DNA of 64,000 bases. It comes from Dactylonectria macrodidyma. Taxonomy: Eukaryota > Ascomycota > Sordariomycetes > Hypocreales > Nectriaceae. The translations under genes and the position numbers were made by a program. This document shows, piece by piece, positions 1 through 11,390 of this stretch (position 1 is its first letter; the number at the start of each line of letters is the position of its first letter). The stretch lies in contig JAGMUV010000005.1 of the NCBI GenBank assembly GCA_020744425.1, forward strand, positions 3,224,001 through 3,288,000, read 5' to 3'. The notes beneath the pieces were generated by a model. That model did no database searches and was not told the origin of the DNA. It saw nothing but the letters and a program-made list of their open reading frames with translations.

Positions 1-1417
1 GGCTTGCTTTGACCTCCAGTGGAAGCTCAAGAAGTGCAAGAAGCGCCTCCCACGCGTCTCTCCGCGCGATCAGAATCAACCAGCGTGTCCTAGAACCACC
101 CGTGCACCTTCTTTCCATTTGTAGTCCCCCTATATCCTGCAGATACGCTCATACTTGCTCAGGCGTACAGTCTCCCTGTAGAAACCAGACTCTTGACGAG
201 ACACATTTGTCGGAAACAAGTCTTTGTGGGGATTCCCGCTTCGAAGCACATACCAAGAAAACTATTTCGATATTTTGCTACCAACATTTGGATATTTTGC
301 CACCTGGTCTCTTGGCTATGATCCATGTCTTCGTTGGGGAGTGGGAAACAAAGAAGGTGGTGAACAGCTGGCTGGTGCGCCGCTGCAGGTAGCCCCTCGG
401 CACAGGTTTGGTGGTTCTTGAAGCGTTGAACTTGAAAGAAACATGCACCCTTCTTTGAGCTCCAAAAGTCTACCAGGTCAGTAAAGTAGCGAAAGCAGAG
501 TACGAGAAACCGACTTCCATCCTGTTGACGCTGCTTTTTTTACACCTGCCGCGACCCATCTGACCACCATCTCCAACTTCAAACACTTGCGGGATCTCCT
601 CCAAAACACCACCCTAAAACGTACAGGAATCACCAACCTTGTCCAAGTGCACTGGGATCCCAAGGGAGAAACTTACGAGGGGGACAGAAACGAAAAAGCG
701 GCAGTCCGCTAACTTCTATGTCTTTACAGAGAAATACCACACCGAAATTCATCGACATCCTAGTCCCCTGCTCTCATTCAACGAGAAGATCCAAGCACGA
801 CGGCCATTTCGAACACTCACCGACTCAGGGGCTCTCCTTATCCATAATATCGCCCACACTCGAGCAGTCATCTGCTGTGGTTATTCTCTCCGCCGCCATC
901 TCCGATTGCGCTGAGTTATAGTGTTGTGACCACTGCTCATCACTCCTTGAGACAGGACAGTCACGAATCACGATGTTTGGGTTTGGAAATCAGGAGGCGA
1001 GCAGACCTGCATTCGGCGGGTGAATCAGACCTAGAACAGCCCACAGAATCATCATCTACACATGAGGCCATTACTTTTATTGGCTATTCAGAATCCAGGA
1101 GCTTTCTTCTCCGTGACAGAGCCACGATCGGAATCCAGGAGGATCCAACTCGTCAAAAACCCAAATTTGGTCAAGGTGACACGCTAGCAAGAGACGCTCT
1201 TGACTTCGTTCTGGAGAACAGCAGCGTCTGTCCCAAACACTCTTTGACACTCGAGTCGCCTAGGGTGATTTTATCCCTTGCACCTTAGTGTGGAATAGTA
1301 TTGTTTGTTCAGGTGTGTCCAGAAACCTGCTCGGACTTTCAATAATCAAAGGGGAGACTGGTAGAGGCATCGCGAGCACTCTCGCCAGAATAAAACGTAT
1401 CTTCTCGAACTTGATGA

Positions 1418-1786
1418 TCACGATAACATAATAGTGTTCAGCCCTAGAGAGGGTAAGAGCGACCAATAAGATCCGCTTGATTCTCGAGGGACGAAAATCA
1501 CATGCAGTGGTCGATGAGGTACCATTTCGCTACGAACAGAGTCCCCAAGTAAGTCCAGACGCTGCCCAGTTTCTAAATCCATTGGCTGAGTAAAAGATTC
1601 TCCAGAAAGTCCAAAAGACATGCGAAAGGCATCAACAGTAACAGTTCCGAGAGCAAATACCGACACCCAATGGAAGGGCTTTGACACAAGACCTACTATT
1701 GCCGAGAAAATGAGGCCTGAAAAGAACATCAACCCCGCCACAGTGGAAGGAATACTTATGAAACGCCGCTCGCTGAAGCAAGCCAT
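1418..1786 (-). CDS. Doubtful small membrane protein ORF, 122 residues
   Basis: An ATG-started ORF sits directly after an in-frame stop. It contains a hydrophobic segment at about residues 17-35 and a weaker one at about 38-52, followed by a polar tail. The composition is protein-like and the hydrophobic stretches make it a better candidate than neighbouring ORFs. I recognise no family. A second open frame (minus, about 1260-1466) overlaps its end, so an intron or frameshift could join them, but I found no convincing splice sites. It may be a fragment of a decayed gene or chance. Confidence 0.25.
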   Translation of the reverse strand: MACFSERRFISIPSTVAGLMFFSGLIFSAIVGLVSKPFHWVSVFALGTVTVDAFRMSFGLSGESFTQPMDLETGQRLDLLGDSVRSEMVPHRPLHVIFVPRESSGSYWSLLPSLGLNTIMLS

Positions 1787-2346
1787 CTATTAGACTCATC
1801 TAGAGAACGCAAAATTCCTTGATCGTCTTGAGCATCTGGATGCCTAAATCCCACCGAGGCCATGTACCAAACCCCTTGACTGGAGACGTTCACCCTGTGA
1901 CGCTGGAATCAAATACTTGGCCCCCGAGAGCTTGAGAACTGACGGCACGAACCTCCGAGCTCTACAGACCCAAGACCAGCTACATCCTGTTGCTCAACAT
2001 CCCTACAGCTTCTACACTGAGCCCCTGGAGGCTCAACAGGCTGGGTTCATTAGACTTGGGCAAGGTAGGCCTTGGAGTGAAACAAAACACAGCATGCAGC
2101 ACCCAACTTCCATTAGTCTCTGCTCCGGCACAAGAAGCCATCCACACGATTCATCCGCCACGTCAATACTCTGCGAGCGAACTGCAAACCGATCTTATAA
2201 GAAGCGATACTTGGCATTGATTGAAAATGGTGGACTCTAAGGGTCTAGGGCAGCAAGCTCGAGTCATGTTTTCTGAAGATTGAAGGGCATGGTAGCAGAA
2301 AACAAGTCACCCATTCCATTCCAATACTTAGAGAGTTCTGACTGTC

Positions 2347-2527
2347 TTTCTTCCAGACACCTTGGACGAGTCGGTCCCAAACACCCTCGAGTCCCGTTCC
2401 TCGAATGCCTCTCCTCTATTACTTCTTCTCGGTCACCTCTCTTCAAAGACTTTGCTCAAATACTCTCCCCAGAGACTCTCCTTGAATACTTTACTCGATT
2501 ACCTTTCTTCGAATCCCTATTTCAGAA
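2347..2527. repeat. Decayed ~26-bp tandem repeat
   Basis: About five to seven diverged copies of a pyrimidine-rich unit of roughly 26 bp follow each other. Each has a core like CTYGAATRCCTCTCC followed by a short ATTACT- or GACT-like end. The best copies lie between about 2397 and 2525; weaker ones precede them. The repeat keeps several frames open, which accounts for the overlapping ORFs here. The copies have drifted and the unit length varies by a few bases. Confidence 0.45.
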
Positions 2528-3917
2528 CCAAATGCCTCACGCCGTTTCCGAAGACCACCCCATGAGAAAACCCGAATCGACCGACAAAGAGCTGGCCAGA
2601 TCGATTGTGATTAATACGGATAGGACGTGCCATGAGCATCCATGCGCCTAAATACCAATTCCGAGGTACATTCCGCAAGACGGGGCGACGTAGGGGATGC
2701 TGATGGTGTAGGGTAATCCGAATCGACTGTCCTCGACTTTGGGAGGATAACGAGTAGTGGAAGGGCCCAGGAAATAGGCATTGCTGCATTGATTCGGCTT
2801 CTAGTAATCGATTGTATGATGGTTGTACGGAGGAAAGGAATGGTGCGTCGCTTGGGAGAATAGCCAGCTGAATGGTCAGTTGTAAGGGTTACTGCATTCC
2901 CAGCAATGCTGGACAAGTTCACGGCCTCTTGGTCAGGGACCTAAATTGGTATGGCTCGTCATCAAATGTTAACAAATTCTTCCGAACGCTTGGTTGTCTC
3001 ATTTTTGCGATTCCAACCTTCCCTTCGCTAAACTTTGGAAATCAACCATCATCGTGGCTGTTGCTGGGCTTAGTGTCAAGTCACTACACCTATCAGCGCC
3101 GGTACAAGTGATGGATGGCGTAGAATTATGTCACCCTACGGTTGTATCTCATTGTTGTGTAGCAAGTCCGCTTGAATACATGTTAACAAAGCTGCTAAGA
3201 TGTGGAAGTCAGAACCATTTTCTGACTGCCTTGGCCTCCTTCCACTTCCAAGTGCAAACTGCCATTAGATCACCGAGGCTTACCAAGATACTTACAGTAT
3301 AATATGCTTGTTATAACATGACGCCATCGCCAAATCAGCCCGTCGTAGCGTGTTGAGGCTTTGAGAGAAATGGGGCGCGGGATAATAACCGTCCATTTTG
3401 CGGGATGTGCTAGCAACGGCACATGTTGCTCAAGTTGACTCGTCTTTTCCTGAGATTGTGCCCCTTTCTTTATTCCATCATCGCAATAATATTTCTGGAA
3501 TTGTTCTTTGTTTCTTCTAGGGAATTTAACAGGGCAGATATGGGTGGGGTCGTCGACATCAGAGGGCTTTGAAGTTGTCACTGAGGCCACTGTATGTACA
3601 TTGAGCTCGAGTATAAATCGCTATAACTTGATGACTTGTGCTAGAGTAGTATACTTCTGACCTGGGCCGGCTAGCAGCCTGGATGTTCATCTAGATTTGA
3701 GCTCCCTAGCTTGAAAGAGCTGGAAAAGCTTGATCTTTGGCAACCGTGGAAGCATTGGGCTTTTAGAATGCTTGAGTTGTGAAGAAACCATTTTTTTTTT
3801 AACTTTATGGCAGCAGCAACTCACCCTTGATGGAGCGAACAGCTCATTCAATAGTATACTTCTGACATTAAGGAGCTCCAGACATACACTGGACTATTTC
3901 GTGAGACTACCGACGCT

Positions 3918-4192
3918 ATAAGCTATGGGATCCATGTCTGAAACGGACCAAGCCACTTCATGGTGCTATTATGGGATGTGCTCTTCTCTTCTATAAGTGG
4001 AACGGATCCGACCATGTACTGGTATCAAACCGCACGCCGAGAATGGCTGGCGGAATGTGTTACTTCAATCTCGATCACCTGGAAGCAAAAGTGGGTGAGC
4101 TATCTGACAAGCCACAACGTGAGAAACTGGACTCTGCGATGCCCCAGGCTCTCGCAATTTCCATGCAGCAAGCGCAGAGATTCCACATCTAA
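3918..4192 (+). pseudogene. Gene-like relic, possibly frameshifted
   Basis: Two reading frames look protein-like and abut. One starts at an ATG near 3925 and runs about 20 codons before a stop. The other is open from about 3971 to a stop at 4192 and encodes a natural-looking polar segment, rich in Asp, Glu, Lys and Gln near its end. Joined by a one-base shift they would read as a single product, which is what a decayed gene or a missed short intron would give. I do not recognise the family. No GT-AG intron restoring the frame was convincing, so this is a weak pseudogene call. Confidence 0.22.
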
Positions 4193-4597
4193 TCCTACGT
4201 TTTCTTGGGACTTGGTCAGCTCCTTTGGTCTTACGATGTGCCTGTGGGCGGATCGGATAGACTGCACAAGTTGCGTTGTGAATGGGGCCTCGAAGGTTAA
4301 GAGAGCCAGCTATTCGTTTCTTATTAGATCTCTTTAAGATGGTGACTGCAAGGTATAGGATTTCTCACCAACTTGCTTCATGTTCTTCGTTAAAGCCACG
4401 CGAATGTGTCGGCCGAGTGCAACATTGTGCACTTGCTCAATCCACCGATGACTGGGTGAGCCTTTTCAGGCTCCAGTAACCCAAATACCCTTTCCAGCGT
4501 CTTTGAACAGCAAAATATTTGTCCTAGCTGCATACAGCCGTTGCTTTTGCCCAAATAAGTCCAGGGCGTCGATAGATTCTCCCAGAACAGATATAGT

Positions 4598-5109
4598 CTA
4601 GTAACGATGTCGAGTCGAGTAATCCTTGGGGCTGACGACGAGACCGCGGCCCTTCTTTGCTCCCCTGTAGACTGTCTCGAAGATGTCGATGAGCTCCTGC
4701 TTGTCTTCTAGCACCCACTTGATTTTGTTGTTGTCACCGGTGCCCAAATCGATCATCATGTGCTTGTTGCGGAAGAAGAACATGAGAGAGCAAGGGTCGT
4801 AAAGCTCGTACATCTGGTTGAAATCGGGAACCTGGTCGATATCGCAGAGGTAAATGACAGCGTAGTTGCGGACCTTGTCGGCGATCTTGTAGAGGACTTC
4901 ATCTTGACGCATACATGCGGCGTCCCAGTCCCTGCCGAAGCGAATTACAACCTGTTTTGTTTTATTAGTTACTATTCAAACTCGCATGGCGCGACCAAGA
5001 TAGAAATGGGATGGAGCAGGCTCCTACTGACAAGGCGGTCCTCTTCGGATAGGATGGCTTGGTCGACATGCCAGCCGGTGTTGAGATGGGGGAGTACAAC
5101 AGAGCCCAT
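4598..5109 (-). CDS. dib1: U5 snRNP thioredoxin-fold protein Dib1 (DIM1/TXNL4A)
   Basis: A two-exon gene: exon 1 is 5109-5032, the intron 5031-4952 (GTCAGT...CAG) and exon 2 4951-4598. It encodes 143 residues, close to the usual length of about 142. Dib1 is a small essential thioredoxin-fold component of the U5 snRNP and U4/U6.U5 tri-snRNP in pre-mRNA splicing. The motifs are highly conserved: the start LPHLNTGWHVDQAILSEE, then VVIRFGRDWD just after the intron, then MFFFRNKHMMIDLGTG, and the C-terminal end GLVVSPKDYSTRHRY. The splice is fixed because it alone joins EEDRL to VVIRFG. The cysteine pair of active thioredoxins is absent, as is normal in this family. The call is secure. Confidence 0.95.
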
Positions 5110-5375
5110 AGTGAAAGGGAGCCAGGGGTTGTAGGAGTGGTGCGTTTGGGGTGATTATTGCGAGACGGTTGCGATGACAAGTTTGGATGGATGATTTGGT
5201 GGTGACATGGACGGAGAGCCGCATATCGATCGGTGCCGGCTAATCCTCGGCATACCGATTTCGTCTTATCGTCCAGGCTCTTATCGAGCCCACATTTCAA
5301 CATTTTGGGTTTGCATCACTGGACGTAACTTAAGCTAAGCTGCACTAGACTTATTGTTCACAATCAGCCTCATCG

Positions 5376-8300
5376 CTATGACGAGACATCAAACTCATCG
5401 ATGACACTCTTGGGTTTCACAAATGTCCCCAAAGGCGAATACTTCAGGTGGTTGATCCCAAATGACTCAGGTCCTCCGATCTTGATTCCGCGCTCCGTAC
5501 CAGTCCATCGGTCGCTTGCCGAGATGCCCAGCACAACTACGAGCAATCCGTACCGGTACTCGGGTGTACCCACGGCCTCTCCGTTCTGTGCATCAATGAC
5601 GCTGACTAGATCGGGGACAATGGCCAGCACATCTTCTTGCAGCTCTTCCTTGCGGTCGGGGTGGACGCGTAGGGCCGCGATGTTCTCGTTCTTGAACGGG
5701 ATCTTGATGAGGCCCTTGAACTGTGCAGCGCCCTGGCTAGCAGCAGCATCTCCGTCTTCTCTCACATCCGCCCCTTCAATGAGACATTCTCCGTAGATAT
5801 GCCCATTTCTCAAAGTCCTCTCCACACCCACAATCTTTCCCTTCCACAGAACCTTGCCTGCACTTGGACCACCGCACTCATCAATGATGGTCTCGGCCAC
5901 AGTGTCGACCCTGTTTTCCTGACGCGCCATAGCCACCGATCGGCCAATTCTCCATGACTGAGAGAGCGTGTGTTCGACCACCCAGCGCTTGGTCTCTGCT
6001 CCTGTTACTGGGGCATCAGCAGCGCCTACCAGAGAACCCATCTCGCTGAGAGCAGCCCGGATAATGCGCTCAACGTGGGTATCCGAGGACGCCTTTGGCA
6101 TGACGAGGACATTCCCGTTGCCATCACTGACAGCAATCGGAGACCAGATGGGATCGCGCTCCTTGAACACCACCGGTGTAGTCTGCCATTTGGTTGGGTA
6201 AGCCCTTCCCATCCAGTCTCCGTCCACGGTGGGAATATCCATACTCGTGCTGCAACCCAAGATCAGACCTCCGAGACCGTTTGCACCGCCGATTTCGACT
6301 GAAATCATATGCGTCGCCGGCTTATCGCAGATCTTATAGAGTTCGGTTTGGGCCTCGAGGAGCTCGTCACCTGCTAGCTTCTCGATTGCTACGGTAGGAC
6401 TGCCTACTCCTCCACCGCATCCGACTTGGGCATCGTTAGGCAAGTCGTCTGGGCTAATGATGCGAGCCGTCGCCCCGTTGCGAAGTTGAGTCCTGATTCG
6501 GATCATCGGCGAATAGGGAGAACCGCCTCCGCCGGTTCCTAGGATGTAGCAACCGGTAGCGATCCAACTAAGATCAGTTTCAGAGATGGACCAAACTCGG
6601 TCCTTGACATTGGGTCGATATGCAAGGATGTCGACTTTTTCCATAATCTCTCGTCTAGTCGTTGTTTCCTTGGCTATCTTCTCGTAGCTGTCCATTTCTT
6701 CCTCTGGCTCTGTCAGCTCATCCGTTGATGATCTGGTGAGATCATCTCGAGCAAAGTCGAAGTCACCAGTAGCACGAACTATAAAGCGAGTCTTGTTTGC
6801 AACATACTGTGTGACAGATTAGGAGCTAATTGCTAATTTGGCGGTTGTTCTGAAACTTACTTGAAGAGGCAGAGTCTCCTGTTCCACAATGGTTACTGAA
6901 GATCGTGCGGCTCCAGCTGCGACAGCCCTTTCGATGGTCTCCTGGTTAATTTCATCTAGGATCTCCTTTGAAGTCTTCGATTCGGTAGATTTGACCGTGT
7001 CCACGACAGCGCTGACTCTTGCGATAGCAGCACCAATTGCATTTGCCACCTGAGACCATTGCGGCTTCAATACTCTGCTGGCTCCCTTGAGCTGATTCGG
7101 AGCGATGACGGCGCCTCCTCCAACGAGAAGAACTGGAATGTCTTCAGGGGATGTCTTCATGGTGTCGATGACCTTCTCCAGCCTGTGCTTGACGGACGCT
7201 TTGAAATCGCGCAGTTGGTCTTCTGACAATACGCCCTTGACAAACTCAGAGTTGCCGATCTTGAGCTCCGGATTATCCAGCACCGTACAATCTGTAGTGG
7301 TGAGGACCTTGCCACCAAATACAACAGCCTCCTGAAGGAGCTTGTATCCCACACTGTCTGGACCTATCGAGAGCTTGTTTTCTTTTCGCACAATCGAGCC
7401 TCCTCCGAGACCGATGCTCTTAATGTCTGGGCAGGAAAAGTTCATCCTAACCCCAGAGAGGTCACTGTAAGCGGCTTGTTGACGTGGGAACCCATTTGCG
7501 AGCAGAATTCCCACATCGGTAGTCGTGCCACCAATGTCAACCACCATCATCGCTTCGCTCAGCTCGCCCTGTACGAGAAAGGCGGCGCCTCTCATACTGT
7601 TGGTAGGGCCGCTCGAGAAGGTTCGGATTGGCAGTCGAGCAGCAACCTCTCCGGACAGAACAGTACCGTCATTTTGTGTAATAAAGACTGGGCAGCTCAA
7701 TCCGAGGCGCTTGACAGGCTCTTGGAATGATCGGATCGTCTTGCGAGCAAACGGCAGAATAGAGGCGTTAAGAATGGCGGCATTTTCTCTCTCAAGAAAG
7801 CCAAGATTGGCAACTTCCTTAGAGCAGACGACATCGCATCTCGGGATCGCGGCTTTAATGATGTCTGCTGCTCGTTCCTCTTGTCTTTCGACAGTGTCGA
7901 TAGGGCTGAACACTCCAATGACCACGACACTCTTGATCCCCTTTTCGCGGATGACGGCGCACTCGGCCTTGATCTCGTCTTCGTCGATATCAGAGATCAA
8001 GTGGCCATCGACTTCCAGCCCGCCCTTTAGCAGAGCGTAGTGTCCCAGGATTAACTCGCGCATGTCATCAGGCCAATCCACACATGGAGGCGTGTGTTTG
8101 GAAAATGGCCCACAAAGGCGAACAACGGCGACGGGAGAGAGCCGAGCAGCATCTCTTTCAACCACTGCGTTGACGAAATGCGTCGTGCCGATTGTCACAC
8201 TTGCCACGTCCTCGGGTTTGATGGCTGCCGACTTGAACATGGCAGTGATGGCATCATTGATGCCGATGCTGGGGTTCGTCGTCGTGGGTGCTTTGTGCCA

Positions 8301-8420
8301 TGCCACAATACCTTTGTCCTGAGCAGCAGACTGGAAAGGGTCGAGTATGACACCGTCAGTGTTGGTGCCTCCGACATCGACGCCGATGCGTAGGCGCCGC
8401 GTAGTACCGTTTGTGGCCAT
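5376..8420 (-). CDS. Hydantoinase/oxoprolinase-DUF917 fusion protein, 996 residues
   Basis: A two-exon gene. Exon 1 (8420-6861) encodes the hydantoinase A part and exon 2 (6806-5376) the DUF917 part; a 54-nt intron (6860-6807, GTAAGT...CAG) joins them in frame. The hydantoinase A part shows two ASKHA-type phosphate-binding motifs: RIGVDVGGTNTDGVILD near residues 10-27 and VVDIGGTTTDVGIL near 290. A linker of about 40 charged residues leads into DUF917 (also described as an S-methyl-thiohydantoin desulfurase-type fold), with GTGGGGSPYSP near 610 and a conserved C-terminal half. The likely role is ATP-dependent or hydrolytic turnover of a hydantoin- or oxoproline-like cyclic amide in the cytosol; the substrate is unknown. 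I prefer the ATG at 8420 over one 14 codons upstream because the family motif follows it closely. It diverges from the HET gene. Confidence 0.85.
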
Positions 8421-9290
8421 GGTTGAGAACAAATGGAGCTGTCCGCAGGGTGCTTTCAGCAATTGCCTCTCCCCGCAAGAGGATGTGAACTTGCGGAGTA
8501 ATTAACGGGCTGAAGGATCCCGATGCTTGTCCCTGTGTAGACGACCAGTGTAAAACAAGGGCGTTGGGCCCCGGTAATCTGCGTTATAATGCCTGTTATC
8601 AGATCGGATTGCTTCTAGGATTGTGTCCAATGGGCGTTATGGGCGTGTGTAGACAGCTGTCACTGTTTTCCTCCACTGCGCCTTGAAATCGGCGGTGTCA
8701 GCGCCCTATGTCAGCCTGTATGTGGGTTGTTCTTGTTCAAAGCATACCAACTCTGTAGGGACGCAGATATTGAGCTGGCGTAGCCGGCGACTCGCGATAA
8801 AATTATAGATTAATTACCATTAAGAGAAGTATCATCTAATAGACCATTTGAGAGACTTTTTGGCCTCGTTGACATTGTATCACTATCATTGTCCGTTGTC
8901 CAAACTGGCTGTAACTATGCGGGTATGTCATGGCCCACCGGCAGAACGGGTGCAGCCTATCTTAACTCGGCCATTGATGGTACAGAGACACATAGTCGAA
9001 CAACTTTCTAGGTTCCAGACATTTAAATCAAAGGCGTAGTATTTGGACGACTTGGGTGCACGTCTCAATTAAATAGTTGGATAATAAACATCTTCCGCAG
9101 ATGGCGAACTTGAACAGAATTCACACATACGCTGGGACCAGGCTAATAAGGGAAACCGGGCTTACCGCCTCAACCCTGCCCAGGCAGTCTAGGTGCCTAG
9201 GATGTTTCCTCCTGCACATCAAACCAAGCCGCACGCCAAAACTGCAACAACACATATAACAAAGGACACAACTGCATAGAACTACGTGCG
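8421..9290. other. Divergent promoter region, hydantoinase and HET genes
   Basis: These 870 bp separate two genes transcribed away from each other and must contain both promoters. The middle (about 8790-8830) is A+T-rich. I see no conserved ORF and no motif I would assign to a named regulator. Confidence 0.5.
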
Positions 9291-11390
9291 ATGGGTAGCC
9301 TTTCACAGGGTACCTTGTATCGTCCTCTGGTGAAGGAAGAATTTCGCTTGATCACCATCCACCCGCAACTAGAGGATGGAGTTCTGTGTTGTTCTCTAGA
9401 AACGTTTTCTCTGAATGAGATAACCCCTGTTTACCAACAATTTCTTCATTCGTACAGCTCTGCCAGCACGCCCAGGCGGTGGTTGATCTCGACATGGGCA
9501 TCCATTCAGCGAGCCAAAGTAGTGCGTCGACTGCCAGCGACTCGTTCGATGGGCTTCTTCACCCCGACCAACAACTGTTATCGCTTCACCTGGGGTGACT
9601 TTGCTGCCTTGTCTTATGCTTGGGGCACAGATCACGCTGGAAAGATCATTGTTAACGGCCAAGAGACTGTAGTGACGAAGAACCTGGAAGAGGCACTTCA
9701 CGAGCTGAGGGCGGACAAAGGGCGCTTCACTGACAAGTACAAGCTGTGGGTCGATGCATTGTGCATCAATCAACTAGACGAAGAGGAGACTGCAGAGCAA
9801 GTTTCTCGGATGCGGGAGATTTACTCTCAGGCATGGGCCGTAATCGCATGGCTGGGGCCAGCAGCAGACGACACTGATCAAGGGATGCATCTCTTGTGTG
9901 GCCTCGCTCGCTTGAATAACGAGGAGAAGGATGAGCTGTCCGCTTCTTTGGAAACTAATCCAACTAAATTTGGTGATTCTGCATTCTATGGCCTCAACAA
10001 TCTCATGAAGCGGCCGTATTGGTCACGGTTGTGGATCATCCAGGAGCTGGTTCTCGGATCAAACTCGACTGTGTTGAAATGCGGAGGGCATACCCTGGAT
10101 TGGTCAACTTTCTCTCATGGTATTTCTACTCTCTATCACGGGGGCATCTGGGCTGCCAAGGATTGGTTGTTGAAGAGCGAGATCAAGAACAAGGCTGCTA
10201 GTTTGGACCCGCGGTGGGCGACGGCGAGCATTCACCTGGTTCACCAGGACCTACGGCCACTGAGTAAATACGAAGTCAGAGGTGGAGAGAGGCAAGGCAT
10301 TAGGAAGCTCCTTGAACTCGCCAAGTCGGAAAGTCGCGAGGAGAAGGACAAGGTATTCGGCCTTGTTGGCATGATGGATCCTGCTATTGTGCGGCGCCTG
10401 GTGTGCAAGTATTCAAAGTCGACGGCCGAGATCTTCCGTGCCACCACAGTTGCTTTTATCGAACACTATGGAAACCTGGAACCGCTTCGAGAAGCCAACA
10501 TTTGGGGAAGCGCCCACACACTGTCATGGGTTGTGGACTGGACTTGGCATGGAAGACTGCGATATTCCAAGCCAGAGTCTGTCTTCATCGGCCCATTTTG
10601 GACCCCTGGGACTCCCGAACCGCGACCGGAGACGATTTATAGCGCGGACGGACAGAGAAACCCACAATATTCGTTCATTACAGAGGGTCAGCTGCTCAAC
10701 TGCCAAGGAGTCATTCTCGACACGATATGTGGGCTCGGGGCCTGCAAACGTGGGCGTTTTGACTGGGACACAGCATCCGTTGTGCAACCAGAAACATGGA
10801 CAAGCATCTACAACGACACAGCAAAAGCATTATGCAGTGCCCTGCTTCTGGGACGTGTATCAAACGGGGAGCATGTCAGCGAACGGCATTGCGCTCTCCT
10901 TAACCTACCAAGGACATACGACTCGGCTTTCGAACAATTTGAGACACTGGGCTGGCCATGGTTGAAGGATCAAGAGGCATACTACTCTCGATGGGTGGGC
11001 TGGAACAAAGCCCACGGCAATATTAAGATGGGCGGGCAGTGCATGGGAGATTACTTTACAGATATTATCCCAGAGGGAGCCTCTGAATTCGACTACGCCG
11101 AGGTGTTTCTGGCGGCTGATCGATCGGGCATGGGCAGACGCTTGATGTTTACACAGAAAGGTTACCTGGGATGGGCACCAGATAACATCCACGGGTCGCT
11201 TAAGGATCAGGTGCGAGCTGGTGACATGGTTTGTCTCGTCTTTGGATGCAGCACACCGTTGGTGGTAAGGCCTGCGGGAGAGAATTTCCAGGTATTGGGC
11301 GAGGCATATGTCGAAGGGATGATGGATGGAGAAGCAACGAAGCTCTTAGAGCGGGGTGAGCTGGCTGAACAGGGGCTGGTTTTCGTATAG
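9291..11390 (+). CDS. HET-domain (heterokaryon incompatibility) protein, 699 residues
   Basis: A single-exon gene. The HET domain lies at about residues 104-260 and has its standard blocks: FAALSYAWG at 104-112, then LWVDALCINQLDEEE around 152-166, and REIYSQAWAVIAWLG at 175-189. The C-terminus has the motif common in this class, roughly LVFGCSTPLVVRP followed by GEAYVEGMMDGEA. HET proteins act in non-self recognition and programmed cell death after fusion of incompatible hyphae, but most family members in a genome have no tested role and allele partners differ by species. No NACHT or WD repeats are attached. It faces the hydantoinase gene across 870 bp; whether they are co-regulated is unknown. 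The domain call is certain; the biological role is not. Confidence 0.93.
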   Translation: MGSLSQGTLYRPLVKEEFRLITIHPQLEDGVLCCSLETFSLNEITPVYQQFLHSYSSASTPRRWLISTWASIQRAKVVRRLPATRSMGFFTPTNNCYRFTWGDFAALSYAWGTDHAGKIIVNGQETVVTKNLEEALHELRADKGRFTDKYKLWVDALCINQLDEEETAEQVSRMREIYSQAWAVIAWLGPAADDTDQGMHLLCGLARLNNEEKDELSASLETNPTKFGDSAFYGLNNLMKRPYWSRLWIIQELVLGSNSTVLKCGGHTLDWSTFSHGISTLYHGGIWAAKDWLLKSEIKNKAASLDPRWATASIHLVHQDLRPLSKYEVRGGERQGIRKLLELAKSESREEKDKVFGLVGMMDPAIVRRLVCKYSKSTAEIFRATTVAFIEHYGNLEPLREANIWGSAHTLSWVVDWTWHGRLRYSKPESVFIGPFWTPGTPEPRPETIYSADGQRNPQYSFITEGQLLNCQGVILDTICGLGACKRGRFDWDTASVVQPETWTSIYNDTAKALCSALLLGRVSNGEHVSERHCALLNLPRTYDSAFEQFETLGWPWLKDQEAYYSRWVGWNKAHGNIKMGGQCMGDYFTDIIPEGASEFDYAEVFLAADRSGMGRRLMFTQKGYLGWAPDNIHGSLKDQVRAGDMVCLVFGCSTPLVVRPAGENFQVLGEAYVEGMMDGEATKLLERGELAEQGLVFV

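Larger units (their letters stand above)
1..4597. other. Gene-poor left end
   Basis: No confident gene is visible in these 4.6 kb. ORFs are short, overlap on both strands and lack recognisable motifs. Three items inside are listed separately: a doubtful minus-strand membrane ORF, a decayed ~26-bp tandem repeat, and a gene-like relic near 4 kb. The 3' untranslated region of dib1 must also lie at the right edge. The stretch could be degenerate accessory DNA or long intergenic sequence; the sequence alone does not decide. Confidence 0.5.

Noticed and set aside
973..1023. Short ORF MFGFGNQEASRPAFGG followed by a GTGAAT splice-donor-like sequence
   Set aside because: It looks like the first exon of a gene, but I found no second exon that continues it with a convincing acceptor.
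3647..3866. Two copies of TAGTATACTTCTGAC about 205 bp apart
   Set aside because: A 15-bp match without extended similarity; no element or target duplication pattern around it.
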